From: Dehalococcoidia bacterium UBA7891
Lineage (GTDB): Bacteria > Chloroflexota > Dehalococcoidia > Lucifugimonadales > UBA826
Direction of reading: 5' to 3'
DNA: 10,656 nt
Assembly (NCBI GenBank): GCA_002500485.1
Contig: DLRJ01000153.1
Span: forward strand, 1 to 10,656
This document shows positions 1-8,500 of the stretch, in pieces. Both the position numbers and the translations under genes were made by a program. The number at the start of each line of letters is the position of its first letter. The first letter of the stretch is position 1. Below the pieces are notes generated by a model. The model worked only from the letters and a program-made list of their open reading frames with translations, made no database searches and was not told the origin of the DNA.

Positions 1-1
1 G

Positions 2-1132
2 ATGCCAACTAGTCTTGACCCTTATTTAATACTATGTATTCTCTTGACTTCTGGATGCGGCGCCAATAAATCGGATAACTATATTAGAGTTCACGATCCT
101 ACCACCATCAGAAACTTTGATGGGAAGTATATGCTTTTCAGCACGACCGGGGGTTCTGATGACAAGGGAATTAAGGCCCGGTACTATTCAGCTGAAAAGG
201 GCATATGGCTTGCAGCAAACGATGTGCTGTCAGAGAAGAATACGCCAGAGTGGCTGAAATCACTCTACCCAGATAACCGGGAGAAATTCTGGGCACCGGA
301 TCTTCCTTTTCCAGATCGTAAGATTATGTATTTCTCCACTTGGTCATTCTCAGGACAAGATGGTGTTGCCTCCATCGGGCGAGCTGTGGGGACGGGCACT
401 ACCCCCAATATTGACTGGGTTGATGATGGCAAGCCGGTTGTTAGCACTGATAAATATACATACGATAATGGTGGGCCCTGTGCAATTGACCCGTCAGTTT
501 TTGAAGATTATGTTGGCCATCTCTGGCTTTCTTTTGGGTCTCACGGATTGGAAGGCGCTCCCGGCTATGGAGGAATATGGATTGTTGAGCTTGATCCGGA
601 GACAGGGCATATTCCGGTGTCAGCAGATCCGGTTTGGACGCCTAAAAACCCCGCGTACACACACTTGGCGAATTATGGGGATACGGAATACACAGAAAAC
701 AATGTTGAAGCACCCTTCATTTACAAGAATAACGGTTTCTATTATCTTTTTGTGAACTGGGATCGGTGTTGTAATGGTGTTGACAGTGACTACCGGATTC
801 TTGTAGGCAGGTCGAAATCACCCATCGGGCCCTATATGGACAAAACAGGGAAGAGCATGTTCGATGGTGGTGGAAGTTTGGTTCTTGAAAGTGAAGGCAG
901 ATTCATTGGGCCGGGCCACGCCGGGATATTTCAGGATGAAGCGGGAAAGTATTGCTTTTCATTTCATTATTATGATAGTGAAGATGATGGCCGGGCTAAA
1001 CTCGGACTTCGAGAGTTGGTTTGGAATGATAATTGGCCAGTTGTCACATCCAAGACTTACAAACTGACCGAATTTGCCTTTGAAACAAGTTTGCCTGCAG
1101 GATTGACTAGGCCACCACATGATGGAGAATAA
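2..1132 (+). CDS. GH43 arabinan endo-1,5-alpha-L-arabinosidase-like lipoprotein, N-terminus uncertain
   Basis: Predicted to hydrolyse arabinan or arabinose-containing glycans outside the cytoplasm. The five-bladed propeller signatures of GH43 appear in order: HDP at 31-33 (D32, expected catalytic base), WAPD at 97-100, AIDPSVF from 161 (D163, pKa modulator), VEAPF at 235-239 (E236, expected acid), the arabinanase-like WDRCCNG at 253-259, and GPGH at 303-306 (H306, equivalent to the metal-site histidine in arabinanases). All expected catalytic residues are present, so it should be active. The N-terminus is hydrophobic and ends in LTSGC (C19), which resembles a lipobox, but the first residues lack the positive charges usual in a signal peptide. 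Only one base lies upstream of this ATG, so the true start may be outside the window. The next gene begins 4 nt after the stop. Family call is strong; exact substrate (linear or branched arabinan, arabinogalactan side chains) is inference. Confidence 0.88.
   Translation: MPTSLDPYLILCILLTSGCGANKSDNYIRVHDPTTIRNFDGKYMLFSTTGGSDDKGIKARYYSAEKGIWLAANDVLSEKNTPEWLKSLYPDNREKFWAPDLPFPDRKIMYFSTWSFSGQDGVASIGRAVGTGTTPNIDWVDDGKPVVSTDKYTYDNGGPCAIDPSVFEDYVGHLWLSFGSHGLEGAPGYGGIWIVELDPETGHIPVSADPVWTPKNPAYTHLANYGDTEYTENNVEAPFIYKNNGFYYLFVNWDRCCNGVDSDYRILVGRSKSPIGPYMDKTGKSMFDGGGSLVLESEGRFIGPGHAGIFQDEAGKYCFSFHYYDSEDDGRAKLGLRELVWNDNWPVVTSKTYKLTEFAFETSLPAGLTRPPHDGE
1124..1127 (+). promoter_or_regulatory. Shine-Dalgarno GGAG that sets the GH2 start
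   Basis: GGAG lies inside the last codons of the GH43 gene, 9 nt before ATG 1137. It supports ATG 1137 over the ATGs at 1119 and 1122, which precede or overlap it. Starting at 1137 also gives a proper charged n-region (MKRN) for the signal peptide. Confidence 0.6.
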
Positions 1133-1136
1133 ATTC

Positions 1137-3653
1137 ATGAAAAGGAATCTTGTCGTCACCACATTACTCCAGTTATTTCTAGGTTGTGCCGGTTCCGAAT
1201 CTGCTTCGTGGGAGATACCCTCAGATGGTCTCCTAAGTAAGTTTGCAAAGGATGTTGATACCGACAACCCTCTCCCTGAATATCCAAGGCCGCAAATGTC
1301 CCGGGATGAGTGGATGAATCTAAATGGCCTTTGGGATTACGCGGTTTTACCGAAGAACTCATCAACTTTTGAGAAAGGCCAAGGTAAGATCCTGGTACCG
1401 TTTCCCATTGAATCGGCACTTTCGGGTGTTAAGAGGAAAGTTACTCCTGATCAGAAATTATGGTATAGAAAAACATTCCAACTTCCCTCTTCATGGGAGA
1501 ATAGGCGAGTAATTCTTCATTTTGGTGCGGTGGATTGGGAGGCAAAAGTCTGGATCAACGGAAATGAAATTGGAATACACCGTGGTGGCTATGATGCATT
1601 CAGCTTTGATATCACTGATTACATTAAACCAGGATCAAATCAAACATTAACACTTGCAGTTTGGGATCCCGCAGATACTGAAGAGATTCCCCGTGGAAAG
1701 CAAGTTTTGAAGCCACGTGGAATCTGGTACACAGCTCTCACCGGAATCTGGCAAACAGTATGGATTGAACCGGTAGGAAATTCAGGAGGATTTATAGAAT
1801 CATTAGAAGTGATTTCCAATGTAGACGAAGGAACGGTTGCAATAAATACCGATGTGTGGGGAATCGGGCCAGAGCATTCAATCAATATTGCGATAAAAAA
1901 TGGAGAAACTGAAATTGTTAACTATTCCGGTCCCGCTAATAGGGAGGCAATTGTATCTGTCACACACCCAAGATTGTGGTCACCTGAAGATCCCTTTCTC
2001 TATGATTTAGAGGTGCATCTTCTGGAAAACAACAATATTGCTGACAAAGTCAACTCTTACTTTGGAATGCGTAAAATCTCCATCGGAAAAGCAGAGGACG
2101 GAATTACCAAACTCCTGCTGAACAACAAGTTCACTTTCCAGCTCGGTCCTCTTGATCAGGGGTGGTGGCCTGACGGGCTCTATACCGCACCTACTGACGA
2201 AGCTCTTCGTTACGATATTGAGGTAACTAAACAGCTCGGTTTTAATATGATTCGGAAGCATGTGAAAATTGAGCCTGAGCGTTGGTATTACTGGTGTGAC
2301 AAACTGGGAATTCTAGTTTGGCAGGATATGCCCAGCGGCGGAGAATATATAGATCGAAATGAACCGGATGCCATTAGATCAGATGAATCATCAGATCGTT
2401 TCAAGCTTGAAATCACGGAGATGATAAACCAATTAAGAAATTACACATCCATTATTGTTTGGGTCCCCTTTAACGAAGGTTGGGGGCAGTTTGAAACAAG
2501 AGCCATTACAAATATGGTAAAAAAACTTGATCCGACACGCCTGGTAAATCCGGCTAGTGGGTGGGCTGATCGAAAAGTTGGAGATATTAATGATATCCAC
2601 TCTTATCCGGGACCTGATATGCCTGAAGTAGAGGAAAAAAGAGCCATAGTTCTTGGTGAGTTTGGAGGTCTAGGCCTGCCGGTAGAGAATCATACTTGGT
2701 TAGAAAAAGACAATTGGGGTTACAGAAATTTTACCACAGCAGAAGAATTAACTCAGGCTTATGCTAATCTTTACCGTGAGCTTCAGTGGATGATTAAGGC
2801 TGGTTTATCGGCTGCTGTATATACCCAGACAACTGATGTAGAAATCGAAGTAAATGGCCTAATGACTTATGACAGAGCTATCATCAAAATGAAACCAGAA
2901 GAAGTTATAAAGATCAATACGGGTTATTTGCCACCATATTTTTTGTCAGATGGGGAGATGTTTTTGAAAAATATGGAGGTCAATTTTTTAAATGAGCAAA
3001 AGAAAGGTAAGATATACTATACTACTGATGGTAGTGATCCCGATGAATCTTCTTTCTTATTTGATGACACTATCAAGATAGATCGCACCACCAAAATAAA
3101 GGCGCTTACGTACTGGGGGAACGGAAATTTTAGTGATGTGAATGAGAAAACATTCACAAAAGTGAAAACGATTTCCGGTGTTAATAATGAAATTTCCAAA
3201 GGTATCAAATATGAATACTACGATAAGAACTCCTTCGATAATAGTTCCCAGGGGCCACAGGGTTTTAGAAAACTGCCCGATTTTTCGCTTTTAACTCCAA
3301 AAAGTGTTAGTGTGACATCCGTTTTGGATCTGAAGAGTAGAGAATCCGATGATTATTTTGGGCTGAAGTTCGTTGGTTTTGTTCGTGTTCCAGCGAATGG
3401 AATATACACTTTCTATTCTGATTCTGATGACGGTAGCAAACTTTTTATTCACGACAAGCTTGTTGTAGATAACGATTATACTCACGGAATGACTGAACAG
3501 TCAGGTCAGATCGCTCTTAATAAAGGTAACCATCCTATAACAGTTATATTTTTTCAGGGTGAAGGCGGGAAGGGTCTTGAAGTAAGTTATTCAGGCCCGA
3601 CGATTGAAAAGACAGCTATCCCTGCCAACGCTCTTTTTCATAGCAAAGATTGA
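1137..3653 (+). CDS. GH2 family glycoside hydrolase with chitobiase-C-like and PA14 modules
   Basis: An 838-residue retaining exo-glycosidase of the LacZ/GH2 type. Residue numbers count from ATG 1137. MKRN plus a hydrophobic run ends in LFLGC (C17), a loose lipobox, so it is probably a lipoprotein. The GH2 sugar-binding jelly roll covers about 45-215 (YPRPQM at 49-54; LWYRKTF at 108-114; HRGGYDAFSFDIT at 148-160). The Ig-like domain covers about 216-315. The TIM barrel runs about 320-595, with NEGW at 446-449 (E447, expected acid/base) and GEFGG at 507-511 (E508, expected nucleophile). A chitobiase-C-like module follows at about 620-675 (YYTTDGSDPD), then a PA14 domain at about 688-825 (YTFYSDSDDGSKLFI), both typical of carbohydrate contact. 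Activity within GH2 (beta-galactosidase, glucuronidase, arabinosidase, others) cannot be fixed from sequence alone; the GH43 neighbour favours an arabinose- or galactose-containing glycan. Tightly spaced with both flanking genes. Confidence 0.9.
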   Translation: MKRNLVVTTLLQLFLGCAGSESASWEIPSDGLLSKFAKDVDTDNPLPEYPRPQMSRDEWMNLNGLWDYAVLPKNSSTFEKGQGKILVPFPIESALSGVKRKVTPDQKLWYRKTFQLPSSWENRRVILHFGAVDWEAKVWINGNEIGIHRGGYDAFSFDITDYIKPGSNQTLTLAVWDPADTEEIPRGKQVLKPRGIWYTALTGIWQTVWIEPVGNSGGFIESLEVISNVDEGTVAINTDVWGIGPEHSINIAIKNGETEIVNYSGPANREAIVSVTHPRLWSPEDPFLYDLEVHLLENNNIADKVNSYFGMRKISIGKAEDGITKLLLNNKFTFQLGPLDQGWWPDGLYTAPTDEALRYDIEVTKQLGFNMIRKHVKIEPERWYYWCDKLGILVWQDMPSGGEYIDRNEPDAIRSDESSDRFKLEITEMINQLRNYTSIIVWVPFNEGWGQFETRAITNMVKKLDPTRLVNPASGWADRKVGDINDIHSYPGPDMPEVEEKRAIVLGEFGGLGLPVENHTWLEKDNWGYRNFTTAEELTQAYANLYRELQWMIKAGLSAAVYTQTTDVEIEVNGLMTYDRAIIKMKPEEVIKINTGYLPPYFLSDGEMFLKNMEVNFLNEQKKGKIYYTTDGSDPDESSFLFDDTIKIDRTTKIKALTYWGNGNFSDVNEKTFTKVKTISGVNNEISKGIKYEYYDKNSFDNSSQGPQGFRKLPDFSLLTPKSVSVTSVLDLKSRESDDYFGLKFVGFVRVPANGIYTFYSDSDDGSKLFIHDKLVVDNDYTHGMTEQSGQIALNKGNHPITVIFFQGEGGKGLEVSYSGPTIEKTAIPANALFHSKD

Positions 3654-3656
3654 GGA
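3652..3656 (+). promoter_or_regulatory. Shine-Dalgarno GAGGA overlapping the GH2 stop codon
   Basis: GAGGA shares its first two bases with the TGA stop of the GH2 gene (3651-3653) and sits 9 nt before ATG 3666. The nearer ATG at 3661 is followed after one codon by an in-frame TGA, so 3666 is the working start. The arrangement favours re-initiation by ribosomes finishing the GH2 gene. Confidence 0.6.
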
Positions 3657-3665
3657 TATAATGGC

Positions 3666-5243
3666 ATGAGTAAATCTATTTTGGAGCTTTTATTTACTGC
3701 CGGTTTTACGTCACTCATAGTGGGGTGTAGTTCAGTTGATAACTCAGCCAGATCTAGACCGAACATCATTTTTATTATGTCGGATGATCATGCGGTGCCA
3801 GCTGTCAGCGCGTACGGAGGTTTTCTTGCTGAGATTTTTAAGACACCAAACTTGGACCGTTTGGCTGATGAAGGAATGCGATTCAATAACGCTTTCTGTA
3901 CTAATTCCATATGTACACCCAGTCGGGCGTCAATCCTGACTGGCAAGTACAGCCACATGAACGGTGTCTATACTTTAGAAGAGAAGATTTCTGATGATCA
4001 AACAACATTTCCCAAATTACTTCGGCAAGCGGGCTATTACACCGGGATGATAGGGAAATGGCATTTGCATACGGAGCCTAAGGGTTTTGATTACTGGAAA
4101 GTGATGGTGGGACAAGGTCGTTATCATGACCCTATCTATTGCGAAATGGGAAAAGGGTGGTCGCGTGATCCTGAAGGTGGCGTGGGGGCCAGTTACAGCG
4201 GTCATGTCACGGACATAAATACGGACTTTGCTCTGGATTTTCTTGAAAACCGACCCAAGAATAAACCGTTCAGCCTGCTTCTCCACTACAAAGCTCCGCA
4301 TGACGAGTGGGAATACAACGAAAAGTATGAAGATTTCTTGGCCGATATAGACGTTCCAGAGCCATCAACCCTCTACGATGACTATGGCACGCGCGGATAT
4401 GGTATAAAACTCCAGACTCAAAAGATTGGCGAAAATCACACTTTTTACGAAAATGAAACCGGCCACTTATCGGGGAAAGCACGTAAAGCCGCGCAATACC
4501 AATCCTATATCAAGAGGTATCTTCGCTGCGTAGCATCCATCGATGAGAATATTGGCCGAGTTCTCAGGTATCTTGATGATAACGATCTGACTGATAATAC
4601 TATTGTCGTATATACTTCAGACCAAGGGTTTTACCTCGGTGAACATGGTATGTACGATAAACGCTTTATGTACGAGGAGTCGCTACGAATTCCCCTACTG
4701 ATCCGATATCCCAAGGCTGTGCAGTCCGGTATTGTCAATAATGACATAGTGACCAATATAGATTTTGCAAGTACGTTCCTCGATTATGCAAATGTAGGAA
4801 TTCCTGAGGATATTCAAGGTGAAAGCCTTCGTGATCTTGTTGAAGGAAACACGCCAGAGGATTGGCGCCAGTCCATGTATTACCGATACTGGATGCACGG
4901 AGCTCACTTTAACATCCCTGGACATTATGGTATACGGACCAAGGATTATAAGCTCATCTATTTTTACAGCAAGGGGTTAGGTTATTCTTATGATGAATAT
5001 TATCCTACCGTACATTGGAGCTATGAAGGGAATATTATTAGGGATGGAGAACCGTATTGGGAGATGTATGATCTCAAGAACGACCCCAATGAGTTAAACA
5101 ACATCTATGACAACCCAAAATTCTTATCAATTCGTGAGCGTTTGATAAGTGAACTCTTCGAACTAAAGGATTATTATGGTGATTCGGATGAAGCCTTCCC
5201 TGAGTTGTTCAAATTGACAAGACAATACTCAGGAAGAAATTGA
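3666..5243 (+). CDS. S1-type (formylglycine-dependent) sulfatase lipoprotein
   Basis: Hydrolyses sulfate esters, most likely on a polysaccharide given the GH43 and GH2 genes upstream. The signal peptide ends in IVGC, a good lipobox with C21. The mature part opens with RPNIIFIMSDD (D40, D41 calcium ligands). The sulfatase signature CTPSRASILTG starts at C83, the cysteine converted to formylglycine by a separate maturase (FGE or anSME), which is not in this window. GKWHLH (K131, H133) and TSDQG (D319, Q320) are further active-site elements; Q replaces the H found in many members but is common in S1 families. HGMYDKRFMYEESLRIPLLI (328-347) and the C-terminal HYGIRTKDYKLIYFY and WEMYDLKNDP segments resemble N-acetylglucosamine-6-sulfatase-like and planctomycete sulfatases. 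At 525 residues it is full length and intact. The substrate and the exact S1 subfamily are not determinable here. Confidence 0.93.
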   Translation: MSKSILELLFTAGFTSLIVGCSSVDNSARSRPNIIFIMSDDHAVPAVSAYGGFLAEIFKTPNLDRLADEGMRFNNAFCTNSICTPSRASILTGKYSHMNGVYTLEEKISDDQTTFPKLLRQAGYYTGMIGKWHLHTEPKGFDYWKVMVGQGRYHDPIYCEMGKGWSRDPEGGVGASYSGHVTDINTDFALDFLENRPKNKPFSLLLHYKAPHDEWEYNEKYEDFLADIDVPEPSTLYDDYGTRGYGIKLQTQKIGENHTFYENETGHLSGKARKAAQYQSYIKRYLRCVASIDENIGRVLRYLDDNDLTDNTIVVYTSDQGFYLGEHGMYDKRFMYEESLRIPLLIRYPKAVQSGIVNNDIVTNIDFASTFLDYANVGIPEDIQGESLRDLVEGNTPEDWRQSMYYRYWMHGAHFNIPGHYGIRTKDYKLIYFYSKGLGYSYDEYYPTVHWSYEGNIIRDGEPYWEMYDLKNDPNELNNIYDNPKFLSIRERLISELFELKDYYGDSDEAFPELFKLTRQYSGRN

Positions 5244-5246
5244 GGA
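5242..5246 (+). promoter_or_regulatory. Shine-Dalgarno-like GAGGA at the sulfatase stop codon, before the remnant ORF
   Basis: The nine bases TTGAGGATA at 5240-5248 match exactly those at 3650-3658 around the GH2 stop. As there, GAGGA overlaps the stop codon. The next ATG (5259) is 12 nt downstream and opens the broken reading frame described below, which suggests that a real gene once started here. Confidence 0.35.
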
Positions 5247-5258
5247 TAGAATAACATC

Positions 5259-5465
5259 ATGGGTTTGAGATTGAAGAGAAGTCTCCTTACGGGCAGGCTG
5301 GAAAAAGAAGAGTTCCTCTCGGATGGGGATGATTAGCTCAATCGAGGAGATCTGTTTAATCTTAAAGATGATTCTTACGAGACAAATGATGTTTACGAAG
5401 AGTTCCCCGAGGTTGTAAAGGTCCTGAAACAAAGATTCCTCCAGAGTGGAGCTGTTTCTCTCTAG
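5259..5465 (+). pseudogene. Remnant of a second sulfatase (C-terminal fragment with in-frame stop)
   Basis: The 273-nt gap between the sulfatase and the CotH gene is not empty. Read from ATG 5259, one frame runs 25 codons to TAG 5334-5336, then continues in the same frame for 42 codons to TAG 5463-5465. The second part contains RGDLFNLKDDSYETNDVY followed by EEFPEVVKVLKQRF. This is the usual S1 sulfatase C-terminal pattern (E-L-Y-D-L-x-x-D-P-x-E-x-x-N, then a helix with P-E-V-x-x-x-L), and it parallels WEMYDLKNDPNELNNIYDNP at 465-484 of the intact upstream sulfatase. The nucleotides differ considerably, so it is not a recent copy of that gene. The first 25 residues (MGLRLKRSLLTG...) could be either a leftover N-terminus or the preceding C-terminal strand (compare GIRTKDYKLI). 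Catalytic regions are absent, so any product would be inactive. Confidence 0.6.
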
Positions 5466-5516
5466 CTGTCCCTATATTTTATCCAACCCCTTAGTCAACC
5501 TTATGAGATCGAGCCA

Positions 5517-8500
5517 TTGAGCTACAAAAAAGCATTTGTGACGCTCATTGTTATGATGCTTACGAAAACATTTGTCCAAGCTCAACAGCTTTATATCAAT
5601 GAAGTCATGTCAAAAAACGATACTACAATCGCCGATATTGATGGCGAGTTCTCCGACTGGCTCGAAATCTATAACAGCGATTCTAATGCTGTGAGCTTGG
5701 AGGGGTACAGCCTGTCGGACAACGTGGATTTACCGGCCCGCTGGAAGTTCGGGAACATCGAGATTTTGGGGAAAAGTTTCCTATTGGTCTTCGCCTCGGG
5801 CAAAGACAGAAAAGATGGGACTGACAATCCCCATACGGATTTCAAGATTAAATCGGCCGGTGAACCACTGCTTCTTTCCAATCCTGATGGTGAGTTAATA
5901 GACTCTGTCTTCACAGGGAACATTCCCCCTGATTATTCCCGTGGAAGGCAACCGGACGGGAGTGCACACTGGTTGTTTTTCAAGACACCAACCCCTGGTG
6001 CTCCGAACACTTCGGAAGGTTCTAAAACCATCATCGAAATCGCCCTTCCTAACATTGAGCAAGACGGGGGATTCTACACCAATCGGGTTGAGGTTCATGT
6101 TTCTTCGGACTTTGAGGGTGGTGATGTACGGTTTACAACAGACGGTTCTGAGCCCGATTCTACATCAAGGCTCTACACAGAACCTCTTCAGTTCACCGAA
6201 ACAACGGTTCTGAGAGCCAGAGTGCTTGATGCCTCCACCGGAGTGAAAAGCAAGACTTCTACCAGAACATTTTTCATCAATGATTCAGATCACGGTTTAC
6301 CGGTTTTTTCAATATCTACCGCTCCGGACAATCTTTGGGGAGAAAACGGGATATATGAAGAAATCGAGTGGGAGGGTGAGAGTCTTATTGACATCGAGGT
6401 GCCCGTTAATATAGAAATGTTTGAAAATGATGGCTCAGTCGCTTTCAACCATAGAGCTGGGGCAGAAATTTTTGGAGGAGGGTCGACTGGATTCGAACAA
6501 AAGTCACTGGCAATTCTTTTTCGCAGTCGGTACGATATTGGTGAATTGAGTTATAAACTTTTTCCCAAAATACCACTTATGGAGTTTGAATCCTTTATAC
6601 TCAGGAACAGTGGGAATGATTGGTGGTCGACTATGATTCGTGATGCGATCACCTACAGCTTGGTGAAGGGAAATAAGAACCTAGATTTTCAGGCATATCG
6701 TCCATCAGTTGTTTATCTCAATGGTGAGTATTGGGGAATTCACAACATTCGGGAAAAGATAAGTGAACATTTCATAGAGCACCATCATTTTGTAGCTGAA
6801 GAAGAACTGGACCTGCTTGAGTACAAGGAAGTGCCGATTCCAATAATCAAGCACGGTGATTTGGATAATTACAATGAGATTATAGGATTTTTGGAGAACT
6901 ACGATCTGGCATCAGATTTGAATTACCAACACATCTCTTCTCTGATTGACATAGATAATTTCATTGATTATCAGGTAATGGAAACCTTTGCTGGTAATAT
7001 TGATTGGCCAGCCAATAACAACAAATTCTGGCGCTCCAGAAATGAAGGAGGCAAGTGGAGATGGATTATCTACGATACCGATACCGGTTACGGTTTGTGG
7101 GACGATTGGTGGGAAGACGGGACGACAGGATATTATGTAAATCACATCCATCATGCAACCAATACGACCGAAGCGGGGGGAAATGCATGGCCAAATCCGG
7201 CATGGTCGACATTTATATTTAGGAAACTTCTGGAAAACGAAGGGTTCAAGACTCAATTCGTGAACAGGTATCTTGATCTATTGAATACAACACTTGCTCC
7301 GGAAAACACACTCCGTGTCATCGAAGAACTTCACAGTGTAATTGAGCTTTCCTTGCCTAGGCATCTTGACAGATGGGACAGGTCTCAAGGAGACTATCGT
7401 TATGAACTCAGCAAACTCCAAATTTTTGTGAACTTCAGGCCTGAAATAATAAGAAAGCATTTAAAGGAGTATTTTCAATATCCTTCTGAGGTGGAAATTA
7501 CTGTGGGTGTTCAACCACCCGAAGGCGGTTTAGTCAATCTGAATACACTGTTTATTGAACAGGAGGAATGGACGGGGAAGTACTTTGGTGAAGTTCCCAT
7601 TAAGCTGGCGCCTATACCGAATCCCGGTTTCAACTTCTCCCACTGGGAAGGAGGCAATGGTTCCATCAACGACGTGATTTCTGTTCTTCCCAGCGCCGGA
7701 ATAAGCCTAACCGCGGTCTTTGCTCCTGATTCAATCGAAGGTTCTCTTGTTATTAATGAGATCAATTATAGTTCTTTTAACGTGGCCGATCCAGGTGACT
7801 GGTTAGAGTTTTACAACGGAAGTGTTAGTACAATTCAGCTAGAGAACTGGTATGTATCCAATGGCCGCGGAGAGGAGTTCCATTTTCCGGAAAACACCCA
7901 AATTGGGAGTGGAGAGTATCTTGTAATATGCAGGGAATGTGATCAGTTCAATTCGGTTTTTGGTTCAGATATTTCACTGGTTTGTGATCTCAACTTCGGT
8001 TTCAGCGCGAAAGGAGACAGTCTCACACTGTATAATCAGGAGAGAGTCGTGATTGATGAAGTTTATTATGAGACGAATGATCCTTGGCCCAGGAAGCAAG
8101 ATGATTCTGGTCAGACTATCGAACTGGTCAATCCTGACCTCGACAACTCGGTCGGTGAGAACTGGTCTCTTTCTAAGGAATATGGTACACCAGGAGATAG
8201 AAATTCTCAATTTCAACGTATAACTGCTCCGTCCTTCGCACTTATTGATACGTCAAATGAATCTAATCTATTTGTTTACCCAAATCCTTTTCTTGGCTCC
8301 GCGAATGTTCAGTTCTATACTGAAGAAGACGGCATGGTAGAGGTGAAGATATATAATATTCTTGGGCACTACGTTACAAGTATTGCAAGAGGTCATCGGC
8401 CATCGGGGGTTTATGAAACAAGCTGGCACGGCTACAATCGCAATGGAAGGATCGCTTCCAGTGGGGTTTATATTGCCGTACTCTATGTTGATTCCAAGAA

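Noticed and set aside
1119..1136. GH2 gene starting at ATG 1119 or 1122
   Set aside because: These starts lack a suitably placed Shine-Dalgarno and add MMENKF before a signal peptide that begins naturally at MKRN; GGAG is ideally spaced for ATG 1137.
959..1267. Antisense 102-codon ORF, and similar antisense frames elsewhere
   Set aside because: They lie opposite well-supported genes, show no recognisable domains and have low-complexity or implausible composition; they are shadows.
3661..3669. ATG 3661 as sulfatase start
   Set aside because: It is followed by one codon and TGA, and is out of frame with the sulfatase.
5334..5465. TAG read-through or recoding joining the remnant to the CotH gene, since both TAGs and the CotH frame are in the same phase
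   Set aside because: TAG is used as an ordinary stop at 10371-10373, no recoding signal is seen, and the CotH gene has its own signal peptide at TTG 5517.
5473..5478. TATATT as a -10 promoter box before the CotH gene
   Set aside because: No convincing -35 element at the right distance, and AT-rich hexamers are expected by chance; FCB bacteria also often use different promoter consensus sequences.
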